Of a stretch of 45,440 bases of DNA, positions 1 to 8,145 are shown piece by piece. Below the pieces are notes generated by a model. That model was given only the letters and a program-made list of their open reading frames with translations, did no database searches and was not told where the DNA came from. Every line of letters starts with the position of its first letter. Position 1 is the first letter of the stretch. Position numbers and translations under genes: made by a program. The DNA is from Xanthobacteraceae bacterium (GTDB taxonomy: Bacteria; Pseudomonadota; Alphaproteobacteria; Rhizobiales; Xanthobacteraceae): assembly GCA_030037645.1 (NCBI GenBank), contig JASHQI010000128.1:1-45440 (forward strand), read 5' to 3'.

Positions 1-90
1 GTGTCGGATGCGGCGCTGATGCGCAATATCGGCCAGTATTACGCGCAGGGTCGCGACAAGAAAGGCAAGGTGTCGGAGTTGCTGCAATAG
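1..90 (+). CDS. C-terminal end of an unidentified protein (cut by window edge)
   Basis: An open frame runs from the first base to a TAG stop at 88-90 and encodes about 29 residues ending in KVSELLQ. It is followed directly by a strong hairpin terminator, so it is most likely the 3' end of a longer gene starting outside the window rather than a short gene beginning at the GTG in position 1. The tail is charged and helical-looking (ALMRNIGQYYAQGRDKK). I cannot assign it to a family. Confidence 0.55.
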   Translation: MSDAALMRNIGQYYAQGRDKKGKVSELLQ

Positions 91-112
91 CGACCGACCA
101 CGAGCCAAATAC

Positions 113-143
113 AAACGGAGCGTGGCATCGCTCCGTTCTTTTT
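113..143 (+). terminator. Rho-independent terminator, probably bidirectional
   Basis: A perfect 9-bp stem (AACGGAGCG at 114-122, CGCTCCGTT at 129-137) encloses a 6-base loop and is followed by CTTTTT at 138-143. It lies 23 bases after the stop of the upstream plus-strand gene. The minus-strand gene at 188-655 points into it from the other side, where the A-rich left flank would give a weaker U-tract, so it may serve both genes. Confidence 0.85.
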
Positions 144-187
144 CGTTCGCCAGCCGCAGTGGTCCGTCGGCTAGCTACTGCAGCTCG

Positions 188-655
188 TCAGGCCGCACCC
201 TTCAGGCGCTTAGTGCATTCGCTGTAATAGCCGCCGCCCTTCTCGATCCATTTCAGGCCGCCGTTACCGTTGCTTGCCTTATTGGCCCGGTACTGATCAA
301 GGCAGGTTTCCCTGCGTGCCTTGCCCGCCGAGTCCTTTGAATATTTTGGGTCAATGGCGTTCGGGAAGACTGCGTTGCCGACCGCAGCCGGCGCTGTCAT
401 TGGCTTCGGTGCGGGCGCCATTGGCGCCGTTGCCGTAGCCGGCGTGGGCGCCGATGACGGTGCGGCACTCGCCGTGGAGCCGCACTGTGCTTTGCGGAAG
501 TCGTTCCACTTCATGCCGTTGAGAGTTCCGGCGGTCTTGGCCGCTTTGTATTTGGCGCTGCATTCGGACATCGTAAGCGCCTGAGCTGACGTGGCTTGCA
601 AAGCGATGGCCGCAAGGATTGCACCTGTACATATCGCAATGTGACGCTTGGTCAT
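188..655 (-). CDS. Small secreted protein with a duplicated Cys-containing motif
   Basis: A 155-residue protein with a Sec signal peptide (KR near the N-terminus, a hydrophobic stretch, then an AQA-L-type cleavage site near residue 26). The mature part has two related modules. The first is SECSAKYKAAKTAGTLNGMKW with a second Cys in AQCG. The second has TCLDQYRANKASNGNGGLKW and a final Cys in SECTKRL. They are joined by a Pro/Ala/Thr linker at about residues 60-90. Each module carries two cysteines, suggesting a small disulfide-stabilised periplasmic fold. The start has a good ribosome site (AAGGAA, 8 bases before ATG). Such proteins are common and uncharacterised in Bradyrhizobium-like bacteria; I know no function. 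Confidence 0.8.
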   Translation of the reverse strand: MTKRHIAICTGAILAAIALQATSAQALTMSECSAKYKAAKTAGTLNGMKWNDFRKAQCGSTASAAPSSAPTPATATAPMAPAPKPMTAPAAVGNAVFPNAIDPKYSKDSAGKARRETCLDQYRANKASNGNGGLKWIEKGGGYYSECTKRLKGAA

Positions 656-768
656 GACTGGGGTTCCTTTTCTGGACGGTTACCTCGAAAACAGCTCTCA
701 ATACGGGCCTACCGAGATTGGCCGCGATATTCCAGAACTGGTATTTTAGCGCTAGGAATGCGCCATCG

Positions 769-1521
769 TCACCCCTTCAGTGCGTGGTCGTGCGGCTTGC
801 CGATCTTGTCGGCGCAGCCGGCGCGGGTCGCCCAATATTCCCAGGCGCGCCAAGTTTCCGGCGAGTTTGGTTTGTAACCCGCGTCGCGCGCGGCGATCTC
901 GCCCTTCGACAGGGGTTTTGGCTTACCGCCCATGCGCATGGCATTCATCTGCACGCGTGCATTACGCGGCAGATAGACCGAAAGTCGCACCACCTCGATG
1001 ATCGAGCGCGCCGCCGAAGCAAAGCCGTGGCCCCGCATCAGCGCGACTTTGCCCTTCCCCATGCATTTGGCGAGATCGCGGCCCTGCGCCATGTTGGTGA
1101 CGAGAAGGTTGGTGTCGCCGAATTTCTTGCGAATATCCCACACCGGCACCTTGCCGCCGATGAAGCTGCCGGAATGAATCACCGGTTCCAGCGGTTTTGC
1201 CACCAGCCCGAACGGCAACGTGTCCTCGGCATGGGCGTGTACCACCGCCGTCACGTCCGGCCGCGCCTCAAAAATCGCCGCATGAATGAACCGCTCGAGA
1301 TAGGGCTGGCGCTTGTCACTGACAGGCTCGCCCTCCTGATCGAATTCGATGAGGTCGTGGCGGTCGACCAGCTCCGGCGCCAGCGAACGGGACATGAAGA
1401 AGCGCTTCGGATTGTCGGGATGGCGCACGCTGATGTGACCATAGGCATCGACCACATCTTCGTTTGACAGGATGCGGTTGGCGACGACGAGATCGCGCAG
1501 CAGATCTTCGAGTTGGCTCAT
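769..1521 (-). CDS. Class II aldolase/adducin family protein
   Basis: This 250-residue protein has the class II aldolase fold. GHISVR lies near residues 28-33 (phosphate/substrate loop region), and the zinc ligands are the HAH pair at about 95-97 plus the His of GHG at about 165. The family includes fuculose-phosphate and ribulose-phosphate enzymes and also decarboxylases of dihydroxylated aromatic acids, such as 3,4-dihydroxyphthalate decarboxylase. The next gene on the same strand, 57 bases upstream, resembles 4,5-dihydroxyphthalate decarboxylase, so an aromatic-acid decarboxylase or hydroxy-acid aldolase role is more likely than sugar metabolism. That is inference from context; the fold call is firm. 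Confidence 0.88.
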   Translation of the reverse strand: MSQLEDLLRDLVVANRILSNEDVVDAYGHISVRHPDNPKRFFMSRSLAPELVDRHDLIEFDQEGEPVSDKRQPYLERFIHAAIFEARPDVTAVVHAHAEDTLPFGLVAKPLEPVIHSGSFIGGKVPVWDIRKKFGDTNLLVTNMAQGRDLAKCMGKGKVALMRGHGFASAARSIIEVVRLSVYLPRNARVQMNAMRMGGKPKPLSKGEIAARDAGYKPNSPETWRAWEYWATRAGCADKIGKPHDHALKG

Positions 1522-1578
1522 GTCATGTATTCCTGGCTAAGAAGAATGAGAATGCCGCCGCGAACGGCGGCGTGGGGA

Positions 1579-2559
1579 TCAGCCGTAGGTCGGCACGAAT
1601 AGATCGTCGACTTTGACAGGCGCGGCGATCAATCCGAGCGTTTGCTGGTAGGTCACCAAGGCTTCGAGCGTCTGGCGATTGGGCTCTACGCCATAAGGCC
1701 ATGGATCGCCGTTGAAAACCTCCCAGATGTCGTCGATCTCGCGCATCAAAAACGGCGTCATGTAGCGCACCGCGCGCAGATTGAATAATTTCTCGAGCGC
1801 GGTCTTCTTCGATTTTACGAACGCGTCGTAGAGGCTCGTCGCGACGAACGGGTAGCGTTCATAGATGCTCTTCTTGATCGCGACGAGATGCATGATCGGG
1901 TAGATCTTCTTGCGTTTGTAGATATCTTTGTCGACTTCGACGTAATTCGGAAACAAGCGCACGATATCGGGATTGCCACGTATCTCCTCTGGCAGGCTGG
2001 TGCCGAGCGTAGCGTCGATGGCGCCGTCGGCGAGGAGCTGACCGAGCGTCTTTTTCGTCTTGTTGTTCTCGATGGAGATTTTCTTGAGCAGCGGCAATAC
2101 CGTCGGGCTGCCATGGGAGCCCGCGGTGTTCATCGCGCTCTGCACCCAATGAATTTTCGACAGATCGACGCCGAACTCGTGGTGCAAAAGGCCGTTGATG
2201 AAAATAGCGGCCGTCATGGTGTAGAGCGGGACGCCGACGCGTTTACCTTCGAGGTCTTTCGGGCTCTTGATGCCCGACTTCCGGTTCACGGCAATGAAGC
2301 CGAGCCGGAACGCAATCGAGGGAAACACCGGGATGGCGACGAAAGGACACTGGTTGTTGGCAAAGCGCTGGGTGAATTCCGAGCTGGAATATTCCGAGAC
2401 GTCGAATTCCTGCCCGCCGGACATGCGGTCGAAGATCGGGCGTGGCTGGTCGATAGCGATGAAATTGAGATCGATGCCGTCGGGCTTGACCTCACCCGTG
2501 TAGAGCGGCTGCATCCTGTCATAAAGACCGCACGCGAACGAAAGCTTCAACTTGGACAT
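1579..2559 (-). CDS. 4,5-dihydroxyphthalate decarboxylase-like / NMT1-fold protein
   Basis: A 326-residue protein of the periplasmic-binding fold in the group typified by Pht5, 4,5-dihydroxyphthalate decarboxylase. Family signatures are the opening LKLSFACGLYDRMQPLYTG, the segment FDVSEYSSSEF, and DLEGKRVGVPLYTMTAA. There is no signal peptide, which argues for a cytoplasmic enzyme rather than a transport receptor. I placed the start at the ATG at 2559 because MSKLKL matches the usual family start and GGGAGG lies about 11 bases upstream; an in-frame ATG at 2619 would add 20 unconserved residues. It sits between the class II aldolase and the acyl-CoA ligase on the same strand. Substrate unknown; some relatives are annotated only as ABC binding proteins. 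Confidence 0.8.
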   Translation of the reverse strand: MSKLKLSFACGLYDRMQPLYTGEVKPDGIDLNFIAIDQPRPIFDRMSGGQEFDVSEYSSSEFTQRFANNQCPFVAIPVFPSIAFRLGFIAVNRKSGIKSPKDLEGKRVGVPLYTMTAAIFINGLLHHEFGVDLSKIHWVQSAMNTAGSHGSPTVLPLLKKISIENNKTKKTLGQLLADGAIDATLGTSLPEEIRGNPDIVRLFPNYVEVDKDIYKRKKIYPIMHLVAIKKSIYERYPFVATSLYDAFVKSKKTALEKLFNLRAVRYMTPFLMREIDDIWEVFNGDPWPYGVEPNRQTLEALVTYQQTLGLIAAPVKVDDLFVPTYG

Positions 2560-2721
2560 GAGACGGTCGACCTCCCGTATTTGATTGCGGGGCCAGTGGT
2601 TCGATTCACCCATTCGCATCCCATTTCCGGAGGCGCGCGTGCGAATGCGTGAATCAATGAACCACTAGCAAATATAAGTTGCTAGGGGTAGCACGCCGCT
2701 TCGGGAGCAGGAAGTCCAAGT

Positions 2722-2757
2722 CTTCGCTCGTCCGCCGAGGACAGGCGGAGGCTGAAG
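2722..2757. repeat. Imperfect hairpin next to the dispersed repeat
   Basis: The arms CTTCGCTCGTCCGCC (2722-2736) and GGCGGAGGCTGAAG (2744-2757) pair with few mismatches around a 7-base loop. The inner TCCGCC/GGCGGA and outer CTTC/GAAG segments are perfect. It lies 4 bases from the 71-bp palindromic repeat, in the gap downstream of the acyl-CoA ligase. It may act as an mRNA 3'-end structure for that gene, but there is no T-tract. Confidence 0.5.
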
Positions 2758-2761
2758 CGCA

Positions 2762-2832
2762 GCATGATGTCGTCGGAAAACCGGTGTCCACCCGCGGATC
2801 AAGTCCATGGGCGGGCTGCTTCCGGATCATGC
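2762..2832. repeat. 71-bp dispersed palindromic repeat, copy 1
   Basis: The element begins GCATGAT and ends GGATCATGC, so its ends are inverted repeats. It carries the internal segment CGGAAAACCGG and a degenerate inner dyad around CGGATCAAGTCC. A second copy of exactly the same length lies at 37204-37274, with about 85% identity by eye. Elements with GCATGATC...GGATCATGC ends are abundant between genes in Bradyrhizobium-type genomes. This copy ends one base before the TAG stop of the minus-strand acyl-CoA ligase and so forms its 3' flank. Confidence 0.85.
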
Positions 2833-2833
2833 C

Positions 2834-4537
2834 CTAATGCAGTTCCTTGCGCAGAATCTTTCCGATATTGCTCTTCGGCAACTGGTCGCGAAATTCGATG
2901 ATCCGAGGCACTTTGTAGTTCACCAACTGGGTGCGAAGAAATTTCGTTAGCGTCGCCTTGGTCAGCGTCGGATCGCGCTTGACAACAAAAAGCTTCACTG
3001 CCTGCCCGGTCCGTTCGTCCGGCACACCGATGACCGCCGCCTCGCGCACACCGGGATGAAGCATGACCACGTCTTCCACCTCGTTGGGAAAGACCTTGAA
3101 GCCGGAGACGATGACCATGTCTTTCTTGCGATCGAGGAGCTTCAAATATCCCTGCGCGTCGAGCACGCCGATATCGCCGGTGCGCAGCCAGCCGTCGGCG
3201 GTGAGAACACCCTCGGTCTCGTCGGGGCGCTGCCAATAGCCGGCCATGACCTGCGGGCCGCGCACCCAGACTTCGCCCTGCCCGCCGACGTCCAGAATCT
3301 TGCCGCTGTCGTCGCGGATGGTCACCTCGGTCGAGGGAACCGGAAGCCCGACGGTGCCGAGCTTCGGGCTGGCAATAGGATTGATGCAGACGACCGGCGA
3401 GGCTTCGCTCAGCCCGTAACCTTCGACCAGTTCGCTGCCGGTAATCTCGCGCCATCGCCGCGCCACTTCGGTTTGCACGGCCGCACCGCCGCCGATCGAC
3501 ACGCGAAGCGAGCTGAAATCGAGTTCACTGAATTCGGGCGAATTGAGCAAGGCGTTGAAGAGCGTGTTGACGCCGGACATTGCGGTGATACCGGACGCGC
3601 GCAGCGTGCGGATAAGACGATGCAGATCGCGCGGATCGGGAATGAGCACGTTCAGGCCGCCCATCACCGCAAAGGTCAAGAGGTTCGCCGTCAGTGAGAA
3701 GATGTGATAGAGCGGCAGGGGCGTCAGTACCCGCTCGTTTTCGTGGCCCGACTCCGGCCCGGTCCATGCCGAGCATTGCAATGTGTTCGCGATCAGATTG
3801 CGGTGGGTCAGCATTGCACCCTTCGGCACGCCGGTCGTACCTCCGGTGTACTGCAAGAGTGCCACCGATGCGGCTTGTGTCTCGGTGTCCGCGTAATGAT
3901 CGCTCGGTTGTCGGCTACAGGCGTCCTGCAGCATCGTGAAAGTGTCGAAGCGCCATGTCGGCACGGCGTGCCGGATGTATGAGTTCGCAAAGTTGAACGC
4001 CCAGCGCTTGAGGGTCGGCACAAAATCGCCGAGCCGCGCCACGACGACATGTCGGATGTTGGTTTCGGCGACGATCTCTTCAAGCTTGTGGGCGAAATTT
4101 TCCATGATCACGATGACCACGGCGCCGGAATCCGTCAGCTGCTCCTTGAGCTCGCGCGGTGTGTAGAGTGGATTGACATTGACGACAGTCAGCCCGGCGC
4201 GAAGTGTTCCGAGAAAAGTCACCGGGTAGGCCAGCATGTTCGGCAGCATGATGGCGACCCGGTCGCCGGGCCGGCATTTCGCTTCCTCGACCAGAAAAGC
4301 CGCAAAATCACGGCTGTCGCGCTCCCACTCCGCATAAGTCATCCGCGCACTCAGGCACTCGAAAGCGGGACGCTCGCCGTGTCGCCGGCATACTGCCAGC
4401 AGCATACCATGCAGCGACGGATAGGTATCCGGATCGATGGTTTTGGGTACGCCGGGCGGATAGGACGCGAGCCAAATCGGATTCATACCCCCTGCGGCCG
4501 GTGGCGCAGCGTTTTCCGACAGCAGCATCATCGACAT
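2834..4537 (-). CDS. Long-chain fatty acid--CoA ligase (FadD-like AMP-forming ligase)
   Basis: A 567-residue member of the ANL superfamily that adenylates a carboxylic acid and transfers it to CoA. The P-loop YTGGTTGVPKG is at about residues 230-240. The adenine-binding EGYGLSEASP follows in the middle, WLRTGDIG carries the ribose-binding Asp, and the catalytic lysine is in NIGKILRKEL at the extreme C-terminus (about K560). Length and motifs match FadD-type ligases. It is divergent from the ABC importer at 4776 and on the same strand as the Pht5-like and aldolase genes downstream, though a 274-base gap with repeats separates it from them. An aromatic or branched acid substrate is possible. 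Confidence 0.9.
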   Translation of the reverse strand: MSMMLLSENAAPPAAGGMNPIWLASYPPGVPKTIDPDTYPSLHGMLLAVCRRHGERPAFECLSARMTYAEWERDSRDFAAFLVEEAKCRPGDRVAIMLPNMLAYPVTFLGTLRAGLTVVNVNPLYTPRELKEQLTDSGAVVIVIMENFAHKLEEIVAETNIRHVVVARLGDFVPTLKRWAFNFANSYIRHAVPTWRFDTFTMLQDACSRQPSDHYADTETQAASVALLQYTGGTTGVPKGAMLTHRNLIANTLQCSAWTGPESGHENERVLTPLPLYHIFSLTANLLTFAVMGGLNVLIPDPRDLHRLIRTLRASGITAMSGVNTLFNALLNSPEFSELDFSSLRVSIGGGAAVQTEVARRWREITGSELVEGYGLSEASPVVCINPIASPKLGTVGLPVPSTEVTIRDDSGKILDVGGQGEVWVRGPQVMAGYWQRPDETEGVLTADGWLRTGDIGVLDAQGYLKLLDRKKDMVIVSGFKVFPNEVEDVVMLHPGVREAAVIGVPDERTGQAVKLFVVKRDPTLTKATLTKFLRTQLVNYKVPRIIEFRDQLPKSNIGKILRKELH

Positions 4538-4775
4538 TAACCCCCGGCAGGGTGGCTGCAGCCGATCACGGCCGCGTTTTGGCGGTCAATACCGGCAATG
4601 ATCGCCGCGGCATCCCACAAATTGAACATTTGGCGGATTATACACCGGCAAAGTAAAAATCTGGCAAAATACGCCGCATTTCCATTCAAGGCGCGGCGAG
4701 CGATAATCCACTGGCCTGCCGCGCCGAACAGCACAGAATAGTCGGTAGACCCAGGACAATGAGAGGGAGGTCGGT

Positions 4776-5774
4776 ATGTTGCAGCACAAAAAGTCAGCAA
4801 TAATTCTCGCCAAGATCGCACTGGCAGGTTGCGTATCTGCCGCATGTTTGGCCATGCCGCGCCCGGCGGCGGCGGAAGATATCCTCGTCACCCAGTACAA
4901 GGCCGATCCCACCGGCGCCCCATACGGCGTGGCGATCAGCAAGGGTTATTTCAAGAAGGCCGGCGTCGACATCACCGGCGTGATCTCCGGAGAAGGCGGC
5001 GGCACTTCGGTGCGCGGCGTGATCGCCAGCGAACTCGGCTACGGCGAGACCTCGCCAGCGGCGGCGATTGCCGCTATCAACGAAGGGCAGGACATCAAGA
5101 TCGTCGATATCGGCTCGCGCTCGTTGGCGGACAACGTCATCATCGTGCTGCCGGACTCGCCCATCAAGTCGGTCAAGGATCTCAAGGGCAAGAAATTCGG
5201 CATCAGCAATCCGAAATCGCTGGGCGAGATGACCATCGTGGCCGCGGCGGAAAAAGTCGGTCTTAATCCGAACGACGTGCAGCGCGTGGCGCTCGGCAAT
5301 CTCGCCGGAGACCTCACGGCGCTGGAGAATCACGTCGTCGATGCGACGACAATTCCCGGCATTTTGTTCATGATGCGCGGCGGCGAGAGCAAGTACCGCG
5401 TCATCATGGGCCCGAAGGAATTACCGGATTTGCCGCCGGGGGCCGGTATCGCCACCACCGCGCTGATGAAGAACCATCCGGACAAATTGCGCGCCATTCT
5501 CGCCGCGCGACGCGAAGCCGTGCAATTCATCTACAATCATACAGCCGAGGCCAGCAAGATTCTCGAGTCGATCTATGCGCCACTGCCGCCGAAGGACGTC
5601 GACACCATGATGCAACAGCTTGTGGAGGCGAAGTTCTACAGCGAGGGCAGGATCGAAATGCCACTTTTGGAAACGACCGAAAGCACGATGAAATTCGTCG
5701 GCATGCTCGACCACGACGTCGATCTGTCCAAGATGATCGACCCATCGTTCCTGCCGAGCGACCTGCAAAAATGA
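4776..5774 (+). CDS. ABC transporter substrate-binding protein (NMT1/SsuA-like)
   Basis: A 332-residue periplasmic binding protein with a signal peptide cleaved at AAA-ED (about residue 33). The mature sequence has the NMT1/THI5-like pattern: an early PYGVAISKGYFKKAGVD segment, then DLKGKKFGISNPKSLG, typical of SsuA/TauA-type receptors for sulfonates, nitrate, pyrimidine precursors or aromatic acids. It overlaps the ATPase gene by four bases (ATGA), and two permease genes follow, so it is the receptor of a complete importer. GGGAGG lies about 9 bases before the ATG. Ligand unknown; neighbouring catabolic genes suggest an organic acid. Confidence 0.9.
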   Translation: MLQHKKSAIILAKIALAGCVSAACLAMPRPAAAEDILVTQYKADPTGAPYGVAISKGYFKKAGVDITGVISGEGGGTSVRGVIASELGYGETSPAAAIAAINEGQDIKIVDIGSRSLADNVIIVLPDSPIKSVKDLKGKKFGISNPKSLGEMTIVAAAEKVGLNPNDVQRVALGNLAGDLTALENHVVDATTIPGILFMMRGGESKYRVIMGPKELPDLPPGAGIATTALMKNHPDKLRAILAARREAVQFIYNHTAEASKILESIYAPLPPKDVDTMMQQLVEAKFYSEGRIEMPLLETTESTMKFVGMLDHDVDLSKMIDPSFLPSDLQK

Positions 5775-6607
5775 AAAATTCGTCGTTGCCGCACGAGGTT
5801 CATGCTCAAGTCGCGGGCGTTACGCGGATCTATCCCGCGACCGGCCATCATCCGCCGGTGCACGCGCTGGGGCCGATCGATCTCGAGCTCGGCAAGGGTG
5901 AATTTTTCGCGGTCGTCGGCCCGTCGGGTTGCGGCAAGTCGACGTTCCTTGAAGTTTTGGCCGGACTGCAAAAGGCGACCGCAGGTTTGGTGACGTTCGA
6001 GGGCAAAGCGGTGAGCGGTGAAGTCGCCGACGGCATCGGCGTCGTGTTCCAGGAGGATGCCAGCTTTCCCTGGCTGACGGTCGCCGACAACGCCGCTTTC
6101 GGGCTTCGCCGCAACGGCATTGCCGAGGCCGAGGTGCGTCGGCGCGTGGACGACGCGCTGGCCTTCATGGGGCTGAAGGATTTTGCGCGAGCCTATCCGT
6201 CGCAATTATCGGGCGGCATGCGCCAGCGCGTTTGCATCGCACGCACCTTGGTGCTGCAGCCTCGGCTCATCCTGCTCGACGAACCGTTCGGCGCACTCGA
6301 TGCGCAGACGCGCCTTTTGATGGGCGACGAAGTGCTCAACTTGTGGCGCCGCACCGGCGCCACCGTGCTGCTCATCACGCATGCGCTCGACGAAGCCGCG
6401 ATGCTAGCCGACCGCATCGGTGCCATGTCGGCGCGGCCCGGCCGCTTCATCGACGTGGTCAAAACCGGCTGGCCGCGCGAGCGCGACAGCACCATCGTTG
6501 CGGAAACCGCGTTCGGCGAGATCACGGCGCGGCTGTGGGAGCGCTTGCGGGGCGAGTCGCTCAAAGCGCTCGGCCACGCGGCGATGCCCGCCATGGCCGC
6601 GGAATGA
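5771..6607 (+). CDS. ABC transporter ATP-binding protein (SsuB/TauB-like)
   Basis: A 278-residue ATPase that powers the importer. Walker A is GPSGCGKST (about residues 50-58), the Q-loop is VFQED, the ABC signature is LSGGMRQR (about 145-152), Walker B is LILLDEP (about 166-172) with FGALD following, and the switch His is in LLITHALDEA. It overlaps the binding-protein gene upstream and the first permease downstream by four bases each (ATGA), which implies translational coupling. Confidence 0.95.
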   Translation: MKNSSLPHEVHAQVAGVTRIYPATGHHPPVHALGPIDLELGKGEFFAVVGPSGCGKSTFLEVLAGLQKATAGLVTFEGKAVSGEVADGIGVVFQEDASFPWLTVADNAAFGLRRNGIAEAEVRRRVDDALAFMGLKDFARAYPSQLSGGMRQRVCIARTLVLQPRLILLDEPFGALDAQTRLLMGDEVLNLWRRTGATVLLITHALDEAAMLADRIGAMSARPGRFIDVVKTGWPRERDSTIVAETAFGEITARLWERLRGESLKALGHAAMPAMAAE

Positions 6608-7362
6608 CGCGCGTCGGTGCGATCAGATTTGCGGTCATCGTCGGCATGATCGGCGCGCTCGAACTCGCTTGCCGGCTGGGGCTTATCAATCATCAGACGA
6701 TCATTCCGCCGTCCGAGATGGCGAGTACGCTAGTCACACTGCTGGCGTCCGGTTCCCTCAACGCCGACATCGCGCGCACGCTGGGCGAGGTCATGCTGGT
6801 GATCGGGCTCTCCGTGGTCCTGGGATTCGCCTTTGGGCTTGTCATCCACGCCCTGCCGCGCGTGCGCGAGGCGCTCGATCCGTTCTTCGCGACCTATTAC
6901 GCCGTGCCCATCTTCATCTTTTATCCGGTGCTGATTGCGATCTTCGGCCTCTCGGCGATCCCAATCGTGCTGATCGGCGTTGCGACCGCGATCGTCGCCA
7001 TGATCATTGCGACGCTCAATGGTCTCGATCGCGTCCCGCCCGTGCTTGCCAAGGTTGCACGCGTGCACCGCTTGAGTCCTGTCACCACCGCTTTGACTTT
7101 GCAACTCCCCGCCGCGGCGCCTTATCTGTTCACCGGCGTGAAGCTTTCGGTCAGCTACGGCTTCATCGCCGTGATCGCCGCGGAGTTCATTCTTTCGCCG
7201 ACAGGCCTCGGTCGCGACATTGCCGACGCCTACGCCGACTTCAACAATCGCCGCATGTACGCCCTGATCCTGTTCCTGCTGATCGTCGCGACCGTCGTCA
7301 ACGGCGTCCTGCACGCGCTTGACATGCGCTGGGCCGAGCGACGCAGCGGAGGACGATCGTGA
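6604..7362 (+). CDS. ABC transporter permease, subunit 1
   Basis: A 252-residue integral membrane protein of the SsuC/TauC kind with about six membrane helices. I set the start at the ATG at 6604, overlapping the ATPase stop, because the product then opens MTRVGAIRFAVIVGMIGALE, a normal first membrane segment; the frame stays open upstream but that part is a shadow of the ATPase. The cytoplasmic coupling (EAA) loop lies around ARVHRLSPVTTALTLQLPAA. The downstream permease starts inside its last codons, so both are made together, probably as a heterodimer. Confidence 0.9.
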   Translation: MTRVGAIRFAVIVGMIGALELACRLGLINHQTIIPPSEMASTLVTLLASGSLNADIARTLGEVMLVIGLSVVLGFAFGLVIHALPRVREALDPFFATYYAVPIFIFYPVLIAIFGLSAIPIVLIGVATAIVAMIIATLNGLDRVPPVLAKVARVHRLSPVTTALTLQLPAAAPYLFTGVKLSVSYGFIAVIAAEFILSPTGLGRDIADAYADFNNRRMYALILFLLIVATVVNGVLHALDMRWAERRSGGRS

Positions 7363-8102
7363 CCGCAACACGCCGGACGACCGACACGCTCGTCATCGTG
7401 ATTGTCATGCTGCTGGTCTGGCAGGCGTTGCACCAGGTCGCCGGCTCGACCGCGTTGCCGGCGCCGTTGCCGACGATGATTTATCTCATGCATGCCGTGG
7501 CAAGCCCGCGCTTTGCCGAAAACACAACGACCACCGCGCTGGAGTTGGCCTATGCGCTGGTGCTCGCCTACGCCATTGGGCTTGCCATCGGCGTGTGGAT
7601 GGGCGCGCATCGCCTCTCCGGTGTCGTCGGCGAACCGATCCTGGTGGCGCTTTATTCGTTGCCGAAGATCACCCTTTATCCGGTCGTGTTACTGATCTTC
7701 GGGCTTGGCATCTCGGGCAAGGTCGCGTTCGGCGCCCTGCACGGCATCCTGCCGGTCGCCCTGCTCACGATGGGCGCGATCCGTGCCATTCCGCCGGTTT
7801 ATCTACGCTCGGCGCGATCCTTGCGGCTGTCGCCATGGCAGACCATCGCGACCGTGCTGCTTCCGGCGACATTGCCTGAAATTTTCACCGGCTTGCGGAT
7901 CGGCTTCACTGTGACGCTGCTCGGCGTGCTGCTCGGCGAAATGTTTGCGTCAAAATCCGGCCTCGGCTTCCTCATCATCAACGACATGTCGTTGGCGCAG
8001 AGCGAGGACATGGTAACGGTTGCCATCATCCTGTTCGCCTTCGCCGCGATCGCCAACGCGCTGCTGCTTTGGATCGAGCATAAATTGCATCGGCGGGTGT
8101 GA
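7359..8102 (+). CDS. ABC transporter permease, subunit 2
   Basis: A 247-residue membrane protein of the same family as the preceding permease. It starts at a GTG that overlaps the previous stop (GTGA). About six hydrophobic segments are visible, with the coupling loop SARSLRLSPWQTIATVLLPATLP. It is the last gene of the four-gene importer operon and is convergent with the VOC dioxygenase gene, whose end is 43 bases away. Confidence 0.9.
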   Translation: MTATRRTTDTLVIVIVMLLVWQALHQVAGSTALPAPLPTMIYLMHAVASPRFAENTTTTALELAYALVLAYAIGLAIGVWMGAHRLSGVVGEPILVALYSLPKITLYPVVLLIFGLGISGKVAFGALHGILPVALLTMGAIRAIPPVYLRSARSLRLSPWQTIATVLLPATLPEIFTGLRIGFTVTLLGVLLGEMFASKSGLGFLIINDMSLAQSEDMVTVAIILFAFAAIANALLLWIEHKLHRRV

Positions 8103-8145
8103 TGCTTTCACCACTCCCCATCGGGGAAACGTAAAGCGACCATCG

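Noticed and set aside
1888..2652. Long plus-strand frame opposite the Pht5-like gene
   Set aside because: It is an antisense shadow in GC-rich DNA with Asp/Arg/Val/His-biased composition, no domain and no ribosome site.
3056..3697. Plus-strand frame opposite the acyl-CoA ligase
   Set aside because: The ligase frame has all family motifs; the opposite frame has none.
8115..8127. TCCCC-ATC-GGGGA hairpin between the importer operon and the dioxygenase gene
   Set aside because: A stem of only five pairs with no T-tract on either strand; too weak for a convergent terminator.
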